This document shows, piece by piece, positions 13,001 through 25,897 of a stretch of 64,000 nt of DNA. The stretch is from Anticarsia gemmatalis (Eukaryota; Arthropoda; Insecta; Lepidoptera; Erebidae). The stretch covers positions 10,106,001-10,170,000 of the forward strand of contig NC_134758.1 in assembly GCF_050436995.1 (NCBI RefSeq). The letters are read 5' to 3'. Each line of letters starts with the position of its first letter. Within the stretch, counting starts at the first letter, position 1. The notes beneath the pieces are model-generated. The model was not told the origin of the DNA, searched no databases, and saw only the letters and a list, made by a program, of their open reading frames with translations. The translations under genes were made by a program, and so were the position numbers.

Positions 13001-14324
13001 GCGTGATGAAAAGCGCTCGAAATTCAAAATTTAGAGCGGAGGGTCTCTGCAGACTTTGTTCGAATATTTGAATTTAGTTTGTTCTTTTTTCTGAGTTAGG
13101 TATTTGAGGGGATACGGCGGGAAGTCGTTTGCTTTATTTTTTATTAGGAATATGGCTACTTATTCTATGTGGTTATTTTGTATATTGGATTAAAAATTAT
13201 TAGAAATGACATAATGTACTGATGAACTTATTTTTTTAGTAATTAGTGCCTTACAACGACTTTAAGGTTTAAAACAAAATAGTTCTCTGTTTTAAACGAA
13301 AATTTGTTTGATTTTTTAATCTGCATTTTAATTACAGCTCATTTAATTATATTTAATAACACTTCTGGTGTCCATTTTTAATGCCCGTTCCTATTAATTG
13401 TTGTTATTATTTAAAACAGTTACCTACATTTCACAAGCTGCTATAATTTTATATTTAATCAAGAAAAAGTTGATTTATAAGAATTTTAAATTGTTTTCAT
13501 TGCTTCATATTCATTTAAAAAAATATAATTGATTTTGAATTGAATAATAAAATATTAAATTAAGAGGCTCATTTCATCTTACGTTTATTTTAACGCAAAT
13601 TACTTAAAAATAATTATTTTTAATAACATGACAAATATTTTTCGTCAATTACCCGAAAATTGCATATTTATTTAAAATTGCATTTCCGTCTACTTATAAA
13701 ATAAAATTACACAATTTAATTTCACACACACCCTGTACCTTATTAAACTCTACATCAAAGAGTATAGAATATCAGGTCTTTCATGCTCTTATAAAGGCAC
13801 TTATCTCTGAATAAAAGCTAAAAATAATAGACCACCATAATTGCACCGTACAATTATTTCTGAACGAATCATTCGAGATAGAGTGTAGAGGTTGCAAGTC
13901 ATTTTTGTCTATGGTTCAAGAAATTTTGCACGCCACTATTTATTATGTTGTTCAGAAAATTATTTTGTATTTTCGAGCTTCGAAGATAATCCTAGGCATT
14001 TCAAATAGTCATAAACTGATCAATTTGATAAGTTCAACAGTTTAAAATAGATAACAGTAAAAAAACAGTTATATTATTTGCCTGTATATAAAAATAATAT
14101 TATCTACTATCAATAATTAAAACGGAAGTCAAAAGTATTTCGTTTTAATTCGAATGATGGTATATCTTTTAATACAATTTTCAGGAACGTAGTGATATTA
14201 TTTATTAAGTAATTTCTTTTAATTTTTAAATTATAAGACGAGTCTTTTGGATTTTTCTAATTTACATAGTTTTAATATGCGTCTGAATATCGTTGAATAT
14301 CGGTGCAGAGATTTTTCATTATCG
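10028..14324. other. Gene-free stretch with two CGCCATCT motifs
   Basis: Includes an R6 fragment (11335-11425) and AACGCCATCTAGT (12708-12720) and CGCCATCTGTTA (12901-12912), the CTCF-like motif also seen near the lipase. CGGCGGCCATTTTAA (10472-10486) is Pho/YY1-like. TTTCGAGCTTCGAAGATAAT (13971) recurs as TTTCGAGCTTCGAGGATAAT at 40443. No gene. Confidence 0.5.
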
Positions 14325-14395
14325 TACATTGGGTCATTCCGGGAGGTGACCCTTGTCCAGCACTGCAATGGAACAGTATTGGGTTGAATTTATTT
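14325..14395 (+). mobile_element. T1 SINE tail remnant
   Basis: GGGAGGTGACCCTTGTCCAG then CACTGCAATGGAACAGTATT resembles the T1 tail with several changes. Confidence 0.5.
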
Positions 14396-14408
14396 TATTT
14401 ATATTATA

Positions 14409-14726
14409 CCCTAGCTGACCCGGCAAACGTTTTTTTGCCATGTAAATAAAAAAAAAATATTGTCACTTAGGGGTATGAAAAATAGATGTTGGCCGATTTT
14501 CAGACCTACTCAATATGCTCACAAAATTTCATGAGAATCGGTCAAGCCGTTTCGGAGGAACATGGCAACGAAAACTGTGACGCGAGATTTTTTTTTTTTT
14601 TTTGTGAATATAAACCATTCTCAGATCCCCTTGAACACACACAAAAAAATTCATCAAAATCGGTCCAGGCGTTTAAGAGAAGTTCAGTGACATACACACT
14701 TACAGAAAAATTATATATATAAAGAT
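14409..14726 (+). repeat. LINE-tail-like repeat R5, longer copy
   Basis: Same blocks as at 4770, extended by GGCAACGAAAACTGTGACGC and a second half (CATCAAAATCGGTCCAGGCG) ending in ATATATATAAAG. Open frames across it are incidental. Confidence 0.7.
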
Positions 14727-16805
14727 TAGCAGCCGGTCTGTAACTAATTCCAGCGTGGACTAGTTTTTACACCATTTTTAATTTCTACTCTACTCCCTTA
14801 AAAAATGGACTTAAATTTAAATTAAAACTTTGATAAATAACTGCCAACAACTATACCGTAGTTACTGTACTAATAAACTGAACTGGCAACATCTATAATT
14901 ATAATAATTTTTAACCGTCCTTTGTACAATAAAATGAATAAGTAATTGTTTCTTTCGAATTAACAATGGCGTAAAGGGAGATGTATTAAAATGCAATTTT
15001 TAATTATAGAGAATGAGTCAACTTGTGCCTTAGGCATAATGTACGCACTCTATTAGAAAAAAACTTAATTTATCCAACATTAACACAGTCTTTTTCCAAT
15101 TTATGTTTATTTATTTAAGGTAAACAGTTATACACTTTTTTAATAAAAAGTATAATAAATAGTAATTTTCATACAAATGTGTAGCTCACAAAGTTATTCC
15201 ACGAATTATTCAAGAAATATAATATACCTACTCATATTTATACCAACTTGAGTTAATTCCTTCATTTTCTAGAAATGCGATCCATTTAAAACATTTCTAT
15301 TTATTTCTGCCTGTGTTATAAAAGTACACGTCGTATTAAATACTAGGTAATGCTTTTAACTCACTTGCGAAACGTTTTAAAAGAACATTTTCTGCGTAAA
15401 TGCAAATTAAAAAAGTGTAGAAACATTTTACGGTTAACAATGTTGCCAACGGAAACATTCACAACTGGGTCACACTTGACTTAAAAAAAAACAACAAAAA
15501 AAGTAACTGGCAGGTAAATCAGATTGCAAGCGATGCATGAAAAATGACTCCGAGCGAATTGCAATTAAAAAAAAACACCGACAATAGAGTTCTTAATTTA
15601 AATTCGGAATGAAAAAAAATTAACCCTTTACTTTTTTAATAAGGGTCATTTTTTTCGCGCTTAAAAAAGTTGACCCTACATTTTGTGTCACTGCAGTGAA
15701 ACAAAGAATGAAATTTGACTATTTCCTTTTTATATTTTTGATTTAAAGCTTATTTTACAAAGAGATGAGTGAAGTGAAACGAATACTGGCTTCTGGGAGA
15801 CAAAAGGCATTTTTTTTGTTTCTCTATGATTTTAATCAGTGTGTGTCGCGTCTACTGGTTGATGTGAGTATTTAAATTTATTTTTATATTAATGGTAATA
15901 ATATTTTGTTTAAGCCGGTTGTAAGCCGTGCTATAGCGAATTGATAGAGTCTGCAAAGAGGATTACTGAACAAACGTGACAGTTTGATTTTTGCATCCAC
16001 GTTCAAAGTTTTACTAACGAATTTTATTTTTAAACAATGAACTAACTACTGCAAATAACATATTTAATCGAGTATTTCAAATTTTTTTGTAGAACCCAAT
16101 TAAAACTTTTATAAGATGGATATTTATTGCCTTTTCTACCAAAGTTTAACAAAAGGAATGCATCTTTTTATGAAATAATTATTGAATACTATTTTAATTG
16201 GCATTAGGAAATTGTACACTTCAACATATAAATCACAAACCCATTTAACTCAGAGAAGTGACCATTATAAAAAAAATGAATAAAATCTTGCTATGACGGT
16301 AAAGTAAAATATAGTAGACAATCAAATAATACAAAGTTAGAATATTAAAACATTTTAATTGTAGAACAAATATTTCAAAAACCACTATTCCGACCATTAC
16401 AAATTCTATCAACGATAATTCATAAAATTCTATAAAATATACTGTAGTGTAGTTTGTACACTTAAGTATATAATTATTTATATAGCATAACACGCAAGTA
16501 ATACCAAGTGTATTTACTTAACAAGGTGCGAGGCAATTACCATCAACAAAACCATTATCTATGAAAATAAACTAATTTGTAAGAAACGATATACTAAAAA
16601 GATACTTTTTATTTAAAAGTTATATTATGGAAGAGATCTTAATCTTTCGTTTTAAGTGTTTTAAAAGGTTAAACGGTTAAAATACGGGAAGCCATTTTAA
16701 ATAATGCTCATTTACGTATGTTAGCATATTTTTAAGCGACTGCGAAAAGAGAGAGGTTTTAAATTCAGTTAGTATATATTTTTTTATTATGCTGTTATCT
16801 TAACT
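14727..16805. other. Gene-free stretch
   Basis: Very AT-rich; no SINE or coding signal recognised. Confidence 0.5.
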
Positions 16806-16905
16806 GCGTCTGTGACACGGTCGGTAGTATATCCGACTGATGACCACGAGGTCCCGGGTTCGATACTATTGGCCTTTTCTAACTCTTAATAATAAAAATT
16901 ATACC
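16806..16905 (+). mobile_element. T2 tRNA-derived SINE head, internally deleted
   Basis: CGGTCGGTAGTATATCCGAC is the head; the B box region GGTCCCGGGTTCGAT then jumps to ACTATTGGCCTTTTCTAA, skipping about 20 bases present in other copies. Confidence 0.7.
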
Positions 16906-16964
16906 AAAAGATGTAGGTAGAGACGTGAACACTTATAGCGTTTAGTTTGTTTTACGTGTAATTG

Positions 16965-17090
16965 GGGGCAATTGCCATTTACCGGACATGTTTCTGGCTA
17001 CTATTGAGAATTATTCTAAAGACCGATAGCACTTTGTCCGACCCGAACCGGAACCCGAGACCTCATGATCAACTGTCAGAAAGATAGGAT
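16965..17090 (-). mobile_element. T2 SINE, inverted neighbour of the previous copy
   Basis: Plus strand ATTGCCATTTACCGGACATG through GACCCGAACCGGAACCCGAG; the tRNA-like head points toward higher coordinates. Confidence 0.7.
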
Positions 17091-17619
17091 TCTTTATATT
17101 ATTATTAATACCTCAGAAAATGTAACTTAATTTAATTGTTTTAACTTAATTGTTCACTACCAACTGCCGTATGTAAAGGTAGAATACATTATGTACCTAC
17201 ATAATAAGTATGTGCCTACAATTTAACGGGCCTATAGAACCTAGACAAAGGAACATATGCTAAGGCTAAGACACAATATATCAGTCTATTACTAACACCT
17301 TGTATAAACTATTATCTGCACAAATAAATATCCATCACTATAATACTTCCGCAAAACATCTCCCTCTCGCTCACAACAATGTTGGAAGAAAGGGACAAAA
17401 AATATCCGCATAAAAACACGGCTTAGTTTCTAACGGCGATTCTAAACTTAGAACTGTGACGGACATAGAGTAAGGTAATGCAGTTTACAGAAAACTGGTA
17501 TTGTGCCTAAAATCTGCAATCATTCATTTTCTTCTAAACGACAACTTAACTACCTCACTAGGAGAAAAGGGAATAAAAATACAGATAAAATTATAATACA
17601 TATATGATGATGGTTGGAT

Positions 17620-17812
17620 GTTTCGCCCTCAACAATATCAGCCAGAGTAGCGAGCCTATAGCCATATACCAGGCACGCTACTAAACTCTGGAGTACAATG
17701 GAGATATGTTCTTCTATAAATTAGAAAAGGCCAATAGTACTTTAACCGACCCGTATCGTACCCGAAACCTTAGCAGTCAGCTACACTAGTTACTGCGCCA
17801 GAGAGGCAGTTT
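17620..17812 (-). mobile_element. T2 SINE, diverged
   Basis: GTTTCGCCCTCAACAATATC, AGAAAAGGCCAATAGTACTT and GACCCGTATCGTACCCGAAA follow the family order, with a decayed head CTGGCGCAGTAAC on the minus strand. Confidence 0.65.
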
Positions 17813-17954
17813 AGCTAGGTTCCGCCAGCAACATCGTGCTCGTGAAAAGATTTTCCGGGGTTAAAAAGTATCCTTTGTGGTAGTCCAGGTATGGTGCTAC
17901 CCGTGTACCAAACGTCAATAACATCCGTCCAGTAGTCTTTTCCTGAAAGTATAA

Positions 17955-18240
17955 CAACAGCGGACCGACTTCGTAGCGCAGTGATTAAGGTGGTCACCAC
18001 GTCACTACCAGTGCTACGGGAGGTTGTGAGTTCCATTCCCATTTGGAACAAATATTTGTGCGATCCACAAATATTTGTTTCGGGTCTGTTTATACTTTGT
18101 GTCCATTGTTTGTGTGTTTGTTGAAGTCCCCGCGACATGAGCAATTCTTAGTGCGGGAGTTGACTTTGAAAAAGAGATACTTACACCCATACATACCTAT
18201 ACATCCTCACAAACTTTCGCATTTGTAATATCAGTAGGAT
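17955..18240 (+). mobile_element. T3 tRNA-derived SINE
   Basis: Head GACTTCGTAGCGCAGTGATT with B-box remnant GTGAGTTCCATTCCCATT, a small palindrome AACAAATATTTGT...ACAAATATTTGTT (18047-18080), then GGTCTGTTTATACTTTGTGT and a tail CATCCTCACAAACTTTCGCA. Confidence 0.7.
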
Positions 18241-19200
18241 AAGTTTTAAGCGTTGTATACTGTCTTTTCTATTAATCTATGGAATGACGTATAATAGTTG
18301 GTGTGTGCGACTTCCATGAACGACATATGTAAGGCATTAACATGCACGTCCACTAGCTTGAACTAGCCTCCACTTAGTATTGCCACGAGGCTATTTTTGT
18401 TATTTCCTCATACCTATGTTATTTATCGCGGTCTACCTTTTATAAAATAGGTTTTTGTTTAAAGGCTTTTATGTAGAATTAAAAAGGAGTTATGTTTTAA
18501 AATAAAAAAAATAATTGTTAAAAATATGTGCACTTTCTACGGTGATAATATTTATAAATCCGAAAGTTTCTAATTGCATGTGTTTATTATTGTTCACATG
18601 TTTGCTCGCTACTGAAGGGTTTATACTGAAAGTTACTCTGGTTTAATACATAGGGTACTTTTTACTCCGGGAAATATTTACACGCGGACGATGTCGCAAG
18701 TGGAAATTAGTAGTGTTAAAGAAAAATACAGGGCCGCAGTTCGCTTCCTAAATCTTTTTCCTTTCCTTCAATTTCTTGTAAATACTTCTCACATTGTCGT
18801 TTTTTCAATCCCCGACTCAAAAAAAAAATATTTTGCAAGTTCTGTGTCTATTTAGGCATCTAAAATAACCTCATAACGTGCCCTTCTAACCACGAAGTTA
18901 TCTAGTTTAAAACCCATCAAGCGGCCACCCATCTAACGACAGTCCGTGACAAAGGTTACTTAACCTGATAATTTTACCAGCCGTCAAACGATTCGTTACA
19001 AACCATTAGACTGTTGTTATAAAACTAGCGTTTGTATAAGTTCTAATCTAACGAGGCATTTAAACGCATATGTCGGGCAGATGTTAGCTTACCTTTGTTA
19101 CCTAGGCACACCCGTTAGACTAGAATGGACTGTAAAGGTGGAAACACGACTGTCACGGCACAACGAACGATAGAGCTGTTCGGTCTCTGTTTTGTGGAAA

Positions 19201-19561
19201 GTGGGTAGCTTAGTTAAAGATCCATCTCTGAGGTTAAGCTACGCTTGCCGAGGTTTTTCTGTGGATAGGTGACCGTATACATATCGAGTGCTTCCTCATT
19301 TCGAAAGGCACGTTAAAGTTAAAGTTAAAGGGGCTGGTATTTTCAAAGATCTTTGACAGTCGTTAACAGTATTCAGAAGCTTGAAAGTCGGACAACCACT
19401 CTTTAGTCTTACCAAAGGGTTTCGTGTTACAACTCAGGTAACTAGGTTATGGAAGTCCGACAGGCAGTCGCTCCATGTAAAATACTGGTACTTAGCTGCA
19501 TTTAGTGAGACTGAAGGCCAACTCCAACATAGTTGGAAGAAAGGCTATGCAGATGATGATG
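19201..19561 (+). mobile_element. 5S-SINE copy with intact 5S-like boxes
   Basis: Box A-like GGTTAAGC (GTTAAGC starts 19233) and box C-like GGATAGGTGACC (starts 19263) keep the 30-base 5S spacing. The body contains CTTTGACAGTCGTTAACAG and the copy ends CAGATGATGATGA, the (GAT)n tail. A short GTTAAA triplication lies at about 19312-19330. Confidence 0.8.
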
Positions 19562-19620
19562 AATTTCAATATTAAAATAACTTTCCTGATGTCAAACCCA
19601 AAAAAAAATATTTTAATGGT

Positions 19621-19737
19621 GGGTACCGAAATTCTCTACCTCTAACGACTACCGACAACCGCTCAGCGCCTCTAGCGAGCGTCGTAGAAACTATTATATT
19701 GGCAATACATTTTAAATGCCAAACTCTCGATACTCGA
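19621..19737 (-). repeat. Dispersed repeat R2 (TAGAGGCGC-containing)
   Basis: Reverse complement of the unit at 41330: GCATTTAAAATGTATTGCCA, TAGTTTCTACGACGC, CGCTAGAGGCGCTGAGCGG. Confidence 0.65.
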
Positions 19738-20280
19738 TGTTTTATTTTTGTTTAGTTTCGTGGCGAACCTTGCTTTATGCCTAATTTCATCAATAACACA
19801 GTATTAACGACAGCTTAGCAACCATGTTGAAACAAAAGTCAATACTGGATGGTTCTATAGAGAATATTGTGCTACTGATGTATGTGTACCAACCTTAACG
19901 ACGTTCAAACAAGCTGTTCGGACGGCCATTAAGCGATACCTACAATTTATATTCATTACGTATACTTAGTAGTGTGGGTAATATTGTAGGGTAAAAAATG
20001 GGGTATAAATTGTTTATAGTGTTGTGAAGTGCCGTGTTGTATGTCGGGCTAGTTTTTTTTTCACCTATGGTTATAGAACATGACTAGAAGGGCGATTTCC
20101 TACTATTGATAACCGAGTCGTAATTCTGTCATGGAGAATATACATTAATACTTATATAATTCACAGAAAATTATCGTAACACAGAATAATATTAACCCGG
20201 AAAATCTTCGACGCTGGCAAAGTTTCGTGCAAAAACTAGTTTGATATAAATTATATAAGTACATACAAACTTAAATATTA

Positions 20281-20488
20281 GGTCAGGGAAAAAGTCTTTT
20301 CGCATTATAGTATGTATGAACTTGTAATAAAATCTTTTCTCCACACAAAAAAGCTCGATATTTGGGTCGCTCACGAGCTCACTGAAAGACACCTAATGAA
20401 CCGTGTACTCATTTGTGATTCTTGAAGCCAAAGAGATTTTATTACAAGTTCATACATACTATAATGCGAAAACACTTTTTCCCCGACC
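20281..20488. mobile_element. Mariner-type MITE, about 208 bp, TA duplication
   Basis: Terminal inverted repeats of about 58 bp beginning GGTC(A/G)GGGAAAAAGT and containing TTTTCGCATTATAGTATGTA, flanked by TA on both sides (20279-20280, 20489-20490). The interior is too short for a transposase, so this is a non-autonomous deletion derivative. Confidence 0.8.
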
Positions 20489-20597
20489 TAATGTTTTCAA
20501 AATCTTACTCACTCTTTTCCCATACTATACGTAAAGTACATTAATGTAGAACAAAAATGCTACACTTCGCCATACAATTTAACATACAACCTTATAC

Positions 20598-21704
20598 CAT
20601 ACAATATTGTGTTTCTAAACCACATAAAAAGCGGTGAGTCAGTGTTACAGTTTAGTTATAGAGTAATAACAATGAACTGTCGACGTGACTGTATTGGCGT
20701 ATGTCAGGCGATTATTACATTTACTGAGTGGTGCAAGGCATAGTATATGGCCATACTGACCATTATTATGACCATATAGACTGTTGGTATTCTTTGAACA
20801 CGTTTATTTCAGTAACTACTTATCCTATTTTAAAAATTCTTTGACTAGTAGAAAACTACATTCATCGCTAATGTTTGAGGCTAATTATAAAGTACGAACA
20901 ACGCCGGGCGTCACTCCTAGTGTATCCTTTTTGAGAATAGCACTGCCTGTCTGTCTATCTCTTTTACATCCATGGTTAAATTTCTGTACCTATCCAAATG
21001 AGATAGAGAACGAATGCATATTATATCGGTGAGAACATACAATATTGTGTTTCTAAAGCACATAAAAAGCGGTGAGTCAGTGTTACAGTTTAGTTGTAGA
21101 GTAATAACAATGAACTGTCGACGTGACTGTATTGGTGTATGTCAGGCGATTATTACATTTACTGAGTGGTGCAAGGCATAGTATGTGGCCATACTGACCA
21201 TTATTATGACCATATAGACTGTTGGTATTGTTTGAACACGTTTATCTCAGTAACTATTTAACCGATTTAAATAATTATTTTACTAAAAGGAAGCTACATT
21301 AACTTATTACGAACAAACAACGCCGGGTGTTAGTCCTAGTGTAACCTTTTTAAAAATAGCTCTGCCTGACTGTCTTTACCTCCGTTACCCTTCCAAACTA
21401 CTGAATCTTAAGAGTTAAGGTAGACAGAGAGCCATTGCATTAATATAGGGGAAAGCATATTGCATTTTAGGTGGAAGAACGTCATATAAATACGCGTCCA
21501 GTAGAAGCACTTAAGCCTTTCTTCTACTTAGTATACGATATAGTATTGTTTCTAAAGCACATAAAAAGCGGTGAGTCAGTGTTACAGTTTAGTTATAGAG
21601 TAATAACAATGAACTGTCGACGTGACTGTATTGGCGTATGTCAGGCGATTATTACATTTACTGAGTGGTACAAGGCATAGTATGTGGCCATACTGACCAT
21701 TATT
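20598..21704 (+). repeat. Three direct repeats with a preserved core
   Basis: Cores at 20598-20820, 21036-21258 and 21543-21704 (spacing 438 and 499 bases between equivalent points). Cores 1 and 2 differ at about six positions, while the spacers between them are much more diverged. Each core carries an in-frame stretch HIKSGESVLQFS...ITFTEW ending at the same TAG (20741, 21179, 21678), but the differences seen (N/K, Y/C, C/Y against one silent change) do not suggest protein constraint. Each also holds a perfect AP-1 type site TGAGTCA. I do not recognise the unit. After core 3 comes a common LINE-tail sequence. Confidence 0.85.
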
Positions 21705-22009
21705 GTCCATATTATTATATTGACTATTGCAATTGTTTTGTTTATCTTTAAAATTACTGAACCGATTTGCCTGATTCTTTCACAAATCGAAAACTTTATT
21801 AATGCCAAGTGTTTAGGCTACTTATTACATGCAAGCAAAGCCGTTAGCAATACAAATGCAATAATTGCTCTTTTGATTTGTCTATCTATCTCAAAAACTG
21901 AATCAAATTGAGAAATTCTTTGACTTATAGGAAGCGAAATAAACAAAATGTTCTTATATAATACCCCTATTATGCATGCATGCTTAATGCAATATAGGTA
22001 CCGTATACA

Positions 22010-22125
22010 AATAGTTGTTTAGAGTCTGGTTGTACTTTGTGTCTGTTGTTTGTATGTCTGTAAAAGTCCCCGCAACACATGAGCAATTCTTACTGCGGTA
22101 GGTGTCTTTAAAAAGAGCCACTCGT
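22010..22125 (+). mobile_element. T3 SINE 3' part
   Basis: GTCTGGTTGTACTTTGTGTC, AAAGTCCCCGCAACACATGA and GCAATTCTTACTGCGGTAGG; no head. Confidence 0.65.
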
Positions 22126-22461
22126 TTCAATTTGAAGTAGTAATTATAGTCTTAAAGTACAATTATAATTTTAACAGCTACTTAAGCTGAACACATAATA
22201 ATTATTATAATTTTTGAAACATGTTTCCGCTAAAATTACTGTAATTTGCCAACTGCAAGGGTTTATTATAAGTACAAAAACAGCCTAAGTATGTTATTTT
22301 TAAAGATTGGAATTATAAGGCAACGAGCAGAACGGTGATTGATATGAAGATTGTGTTTTACGCTTCTTGTGTCATATAATTGTAGAAATGTTCGCTTGTT
22401 TTCCATCAATATGAAACAATGTAGTAGCGTAACATAAATAAATTGTAAATTAAAAAAATAA

Positions 22462-22612
22462 TTTAACCCATTAATGTCCCACTGCTGGGCAAGGGTCTTC
22501 TCCCGTAATGAGGGAGGGGTTAGGCCTTCAGTCCACCACGCTGTCCTAGTACGGGTTGGGGATTTTGCATACATTCAAGAACTGTTCTAAATAAGTCTCA
22601 GGCATGCAAAGT
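22462..22612 (-). mobile_element. T1 SINE 3' half
   Basis: Plus strand reads CCCACTGCTGGGCAAGGGTC and GAGGGAGGGGTTAGGCC. The tRNA-like head is absent. Confidence 0.8.
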
Positions 22613-23329
22613 TAGTATCATGTGTATACTTAACTACCGAGATTAAGTTAATATTTAAAACTGAACCTCACTAGTTTTATTTAACACCAACGGCCCGCCC
22701 CGGATTTGCTCGGCTTTAACAGTTATTTTCCAAAAAATCCGTTATAAATTTAATGCATAAACATACATACATATGTAATGTACATAGGGGCAGACGCGGA
22801 AAGCGACTTTGTTTAATAATAATATATGTAGTGACCTTAACCAGGTAACACTTATACTATAATTATAGACTATATTGAAAGTGAAATGGGTAAATGGATT
22901 TTTACACGTATAATGGATGAATATTCTTACATATTTTTTCTAAATTATTTTGGCGGTCAGAATCGCTTCAGCTTATAACTTGTCCCACACAATGATACAT
23001 AAAATTTCCCGGTAAACAGTATCAATTAACAATAAATTCATTTGGTCGTGTTTCTGTATTTTTTCATAGATAATAACGAGTTAATTACAATGTTATTCTG
23101 GGAAAATGGTGGGTTTTTTACGTTTATGTTCAGGAAATCAATAGAATACTAGAACAATGATTTATTATAGGTACCTTACTGATAGGTACTTTAATTCCGA
23201 AAGCATGAATATCTTTTTCACGCAATAGGTTTTGAAAGAATTTTGGCACGCAGTGGTTTTCTATGGTATATCCTATTTCAAACTTTGAAATATTTCAGGT
23301 AACCCAGGACTCTTTTCAGGAAATATTCG

Positions 23330-23555
23330 AATAGTTTAAAAAAAACTCCCGCACCAAGAATTGCTCTTGTGTCGCTTAAACTTTTACAAACATACAGACA
23401 ACGGACCAAATTACAATCAGACCCGAAACAACTATTTGTAGATCGCGAAAATAAATGTTCCGTGTGGGAATGGAACTTACGACCACCCGACACAATGGTA
23501 GTGGTGTGACGACCACCTTTACCACTGCGGCACGGAGTCAATGCAGTTGCAATCG
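23330..23555 (-). mobile_element. T3 SINE, nearly full length
   Basis: Minus strand head CCGTGCCGCAGTGGTAAAGG, body AACAAATAGTTGTTTCGGG and 3' block CACAAGAGCAATTCTTGG. Confidence 0.7.
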
Positions 23556-24124
23556 CTAAAGTGGATGGAGAAGAGCGGGCACGTTATTAGTCTATAATGA
23601 GTAATATTTAATTTTGAACACTAAAATGCACAAATAGTTTAAACAATTTAGATTTTTAATACCAATTAACCAAACCTGTCAATACACCAAACACAACAAA
23701 CAAAAAAATTACGTATACATACATTAGAAAAAGTTAAATATACATAATGAGAAAGATTTGATTAATTTGGAAAACTATAATTAGCATAAACAATTAGATT
23801 TCTAATATCACATAACCCAACCTGTCAATCAACCAATCACAGCGAACAAAATTACTAACACATTAGAAAAACAAGCAATATAATAAACAAGTGTACACAT
23901 AACACCTCAATACTAATAATTTATATGTTCACAAACAGCAGAGCTAGTTAATAAATATAAACTTTCAAACTGTCGTCAATTTGTCAAAATGTTAAGTGTA
24001 CGATTTGCACGCTATTCACTTGGATTTATACCTTGTAATATTCACAATTATATCTAGGGCTGTTCCATTATATACTGGGAACTTAAGATAGTTTTACGAT
24101 TTCGGTTTTTTATACAATTTTCCT

Positions 24125-24330
24125 TTTAAAGTCTGGGTGCTAATCTATACGACTGCTGATTGCGAGGTTTCTTGTTCTATTCCCGGATTAAGTGAAATTC
24201 TTTTTGTGATACATATCTATTTTATAATACAATCTTCCTATAGCTTGGAGTTTGGGATCATGCATTTAATTTTTGGATAGGCTCGCCCCCTAGACCTTAT
24301 CACATTAACGCGAATGTATTTCATACATCT
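24125..24330 (+). mobile_element. T2 SINE, diverged
   Basis: TCTATACGACTGCTGATTGC then CTATTCCCGG (B-box region) and the 3' block GGATAGGCTCGCCCCCTAGA. Confidence 0.6.
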
Positions 24331-25169
24331 CTGACTAAACTTTCGGTTAATAGACAATATATTGTGTAGGTATATTATTGTATGCAGGTATGTAACATAT
24401 TATGCCACAGAAAAAGCGTCTAATGTAGAATGGAAACGCATCAATTCCCACAGTAAACTTACAACACGAAAATGGCAAAGTTATGTAAATCAAAATATTT
24501 TCACGATATATAAATTAATCTCTAAAAGAACTGACTACAACACTTGAAATCAATTCTATAGCGGACATCACTAGAATCTTTGAAATTACGCACAACAGCC
24601 CATAACAGTCGGCTTCTAATCATCGTAAAACGGGTTTATTTTCATACTTGAAAATTAACTGCTTGACAGTTACAAATACACTAAGCACTGAAGCGGCCAT
24701 TTTGACTACCACACACCAAACTAAAAACAACCCTAGTGGTGCAAAAATAAGGTTCAATATCCAGTAGTAAAAAGTTTTAGGTTAGGAAAAATAGTGTTGC
24801 GCCAATCGAAAGTATTAGAGACAGTTATTGATTATTGCATTGCAATTACAACGGTTAAGAATTGCAAATGTATTACAATAAATCGTATTAAATTGACATT
24901 TTGATTGTTGCTACCCGTAATTGGCGTAGTGAGAAAAAGGAGTAAGTCGTGAATAAGAAATTATTAGGAGCACTACACATCTACACAAAGCGCGGATGCT
25001 GAACGATTGCGGGTCAGAACGAAAGCTTTTTAAGCGGATTTAATAACTAATAGTTATTAATACGAAAGATGACACACACATAAGCAGGGGGAGTGAGTCG
25101 GGTGATGGGCGTGTCCTTGTTTGCCGTTACAAAAATACCACATTTTTGCTTTTATCTAGTTACCATTGC

Positions 25170-25440
25170 GACAGAAATAGTAAACCCGCACCCAAACCGC
25201 AACGCAGCTGCATACTACCAACTCCATAACCGCATCCAACCCGCAACTGAGACGCATACAAACCACACTCAACTTGCAACCCATTGGCTCCCTAACTAAT
25301 AGGTGTAGTAAACCCGTACCCAAGCCGCAATCGAACCGCACTCAACCCGCGCACAGTCTAAAAGCGCGGAGTGAGTTAAAAAATACCCGCACATCTCACG
25401 CATTAAAAACGCACACGCACCCGCTTTCTGTCTGTAAAGC
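25170..25440 (+). repeat. C-rich degenerate repeat (ACCCGCA-like)
   Basis: Imperfect iteration of AACCCGCA / AACCGCA units; a longer block, GTAAACCCGCACCCAAACCG (about 25180), recurs as GTAAACCCGTACCCAAGCCG (about 25309). Strong C over G bias on this strand. Overlapping open frames on both strands reflect composition rather than genes. Confidence 0.55.
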
Positions 25441-25897
25441 TTTCCAATTCATGGCCCTCATCGTGTTACTTTGTTGCGTGTTGCGGTCAAACCTGAAATG
25501 ATTGAGTTTCTTATTTACGTGTAAAGGTAGGTAATTATTGCATTTACTTAAATCGAAAGCCATTTAGACTTCCGCAGTAAGCGTTTGATGTTTAGGAGAG
25601 TTTGTTGATGCTTCAAACGAGATTTGCTCTACATTGCGGCTGGGGTTACATTGATAGTATTTTGAATAGTAATTAGATATCGTCGTACTATGTAGGATAA
25701 TACTAATACTAACTAGGTACTAACACTTAATACTAATATACGACATGGCTGAATAAAAAGTTTATATTTCTAGCTTAAGAAGCCAACAGATAGAGAAGCA
25801 GTAAAATGTTATTGTTTTGGTTTTTCTAAAGATTTCAAACTCGAATATAAACTATATATATGTAGTTGGACTTCTGATTTATAAAAAGTATTATATA

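Noticed and set aside
14486..14722. 78-codon open frame
   Set aside because: It spans the common R5 non-coding retroposon tail.
25093..25501. Overlapping open frames on both strands
   Set aside because: Explained by the stop-poor C-rich degenerate repeat; no protein-like conservation visible.
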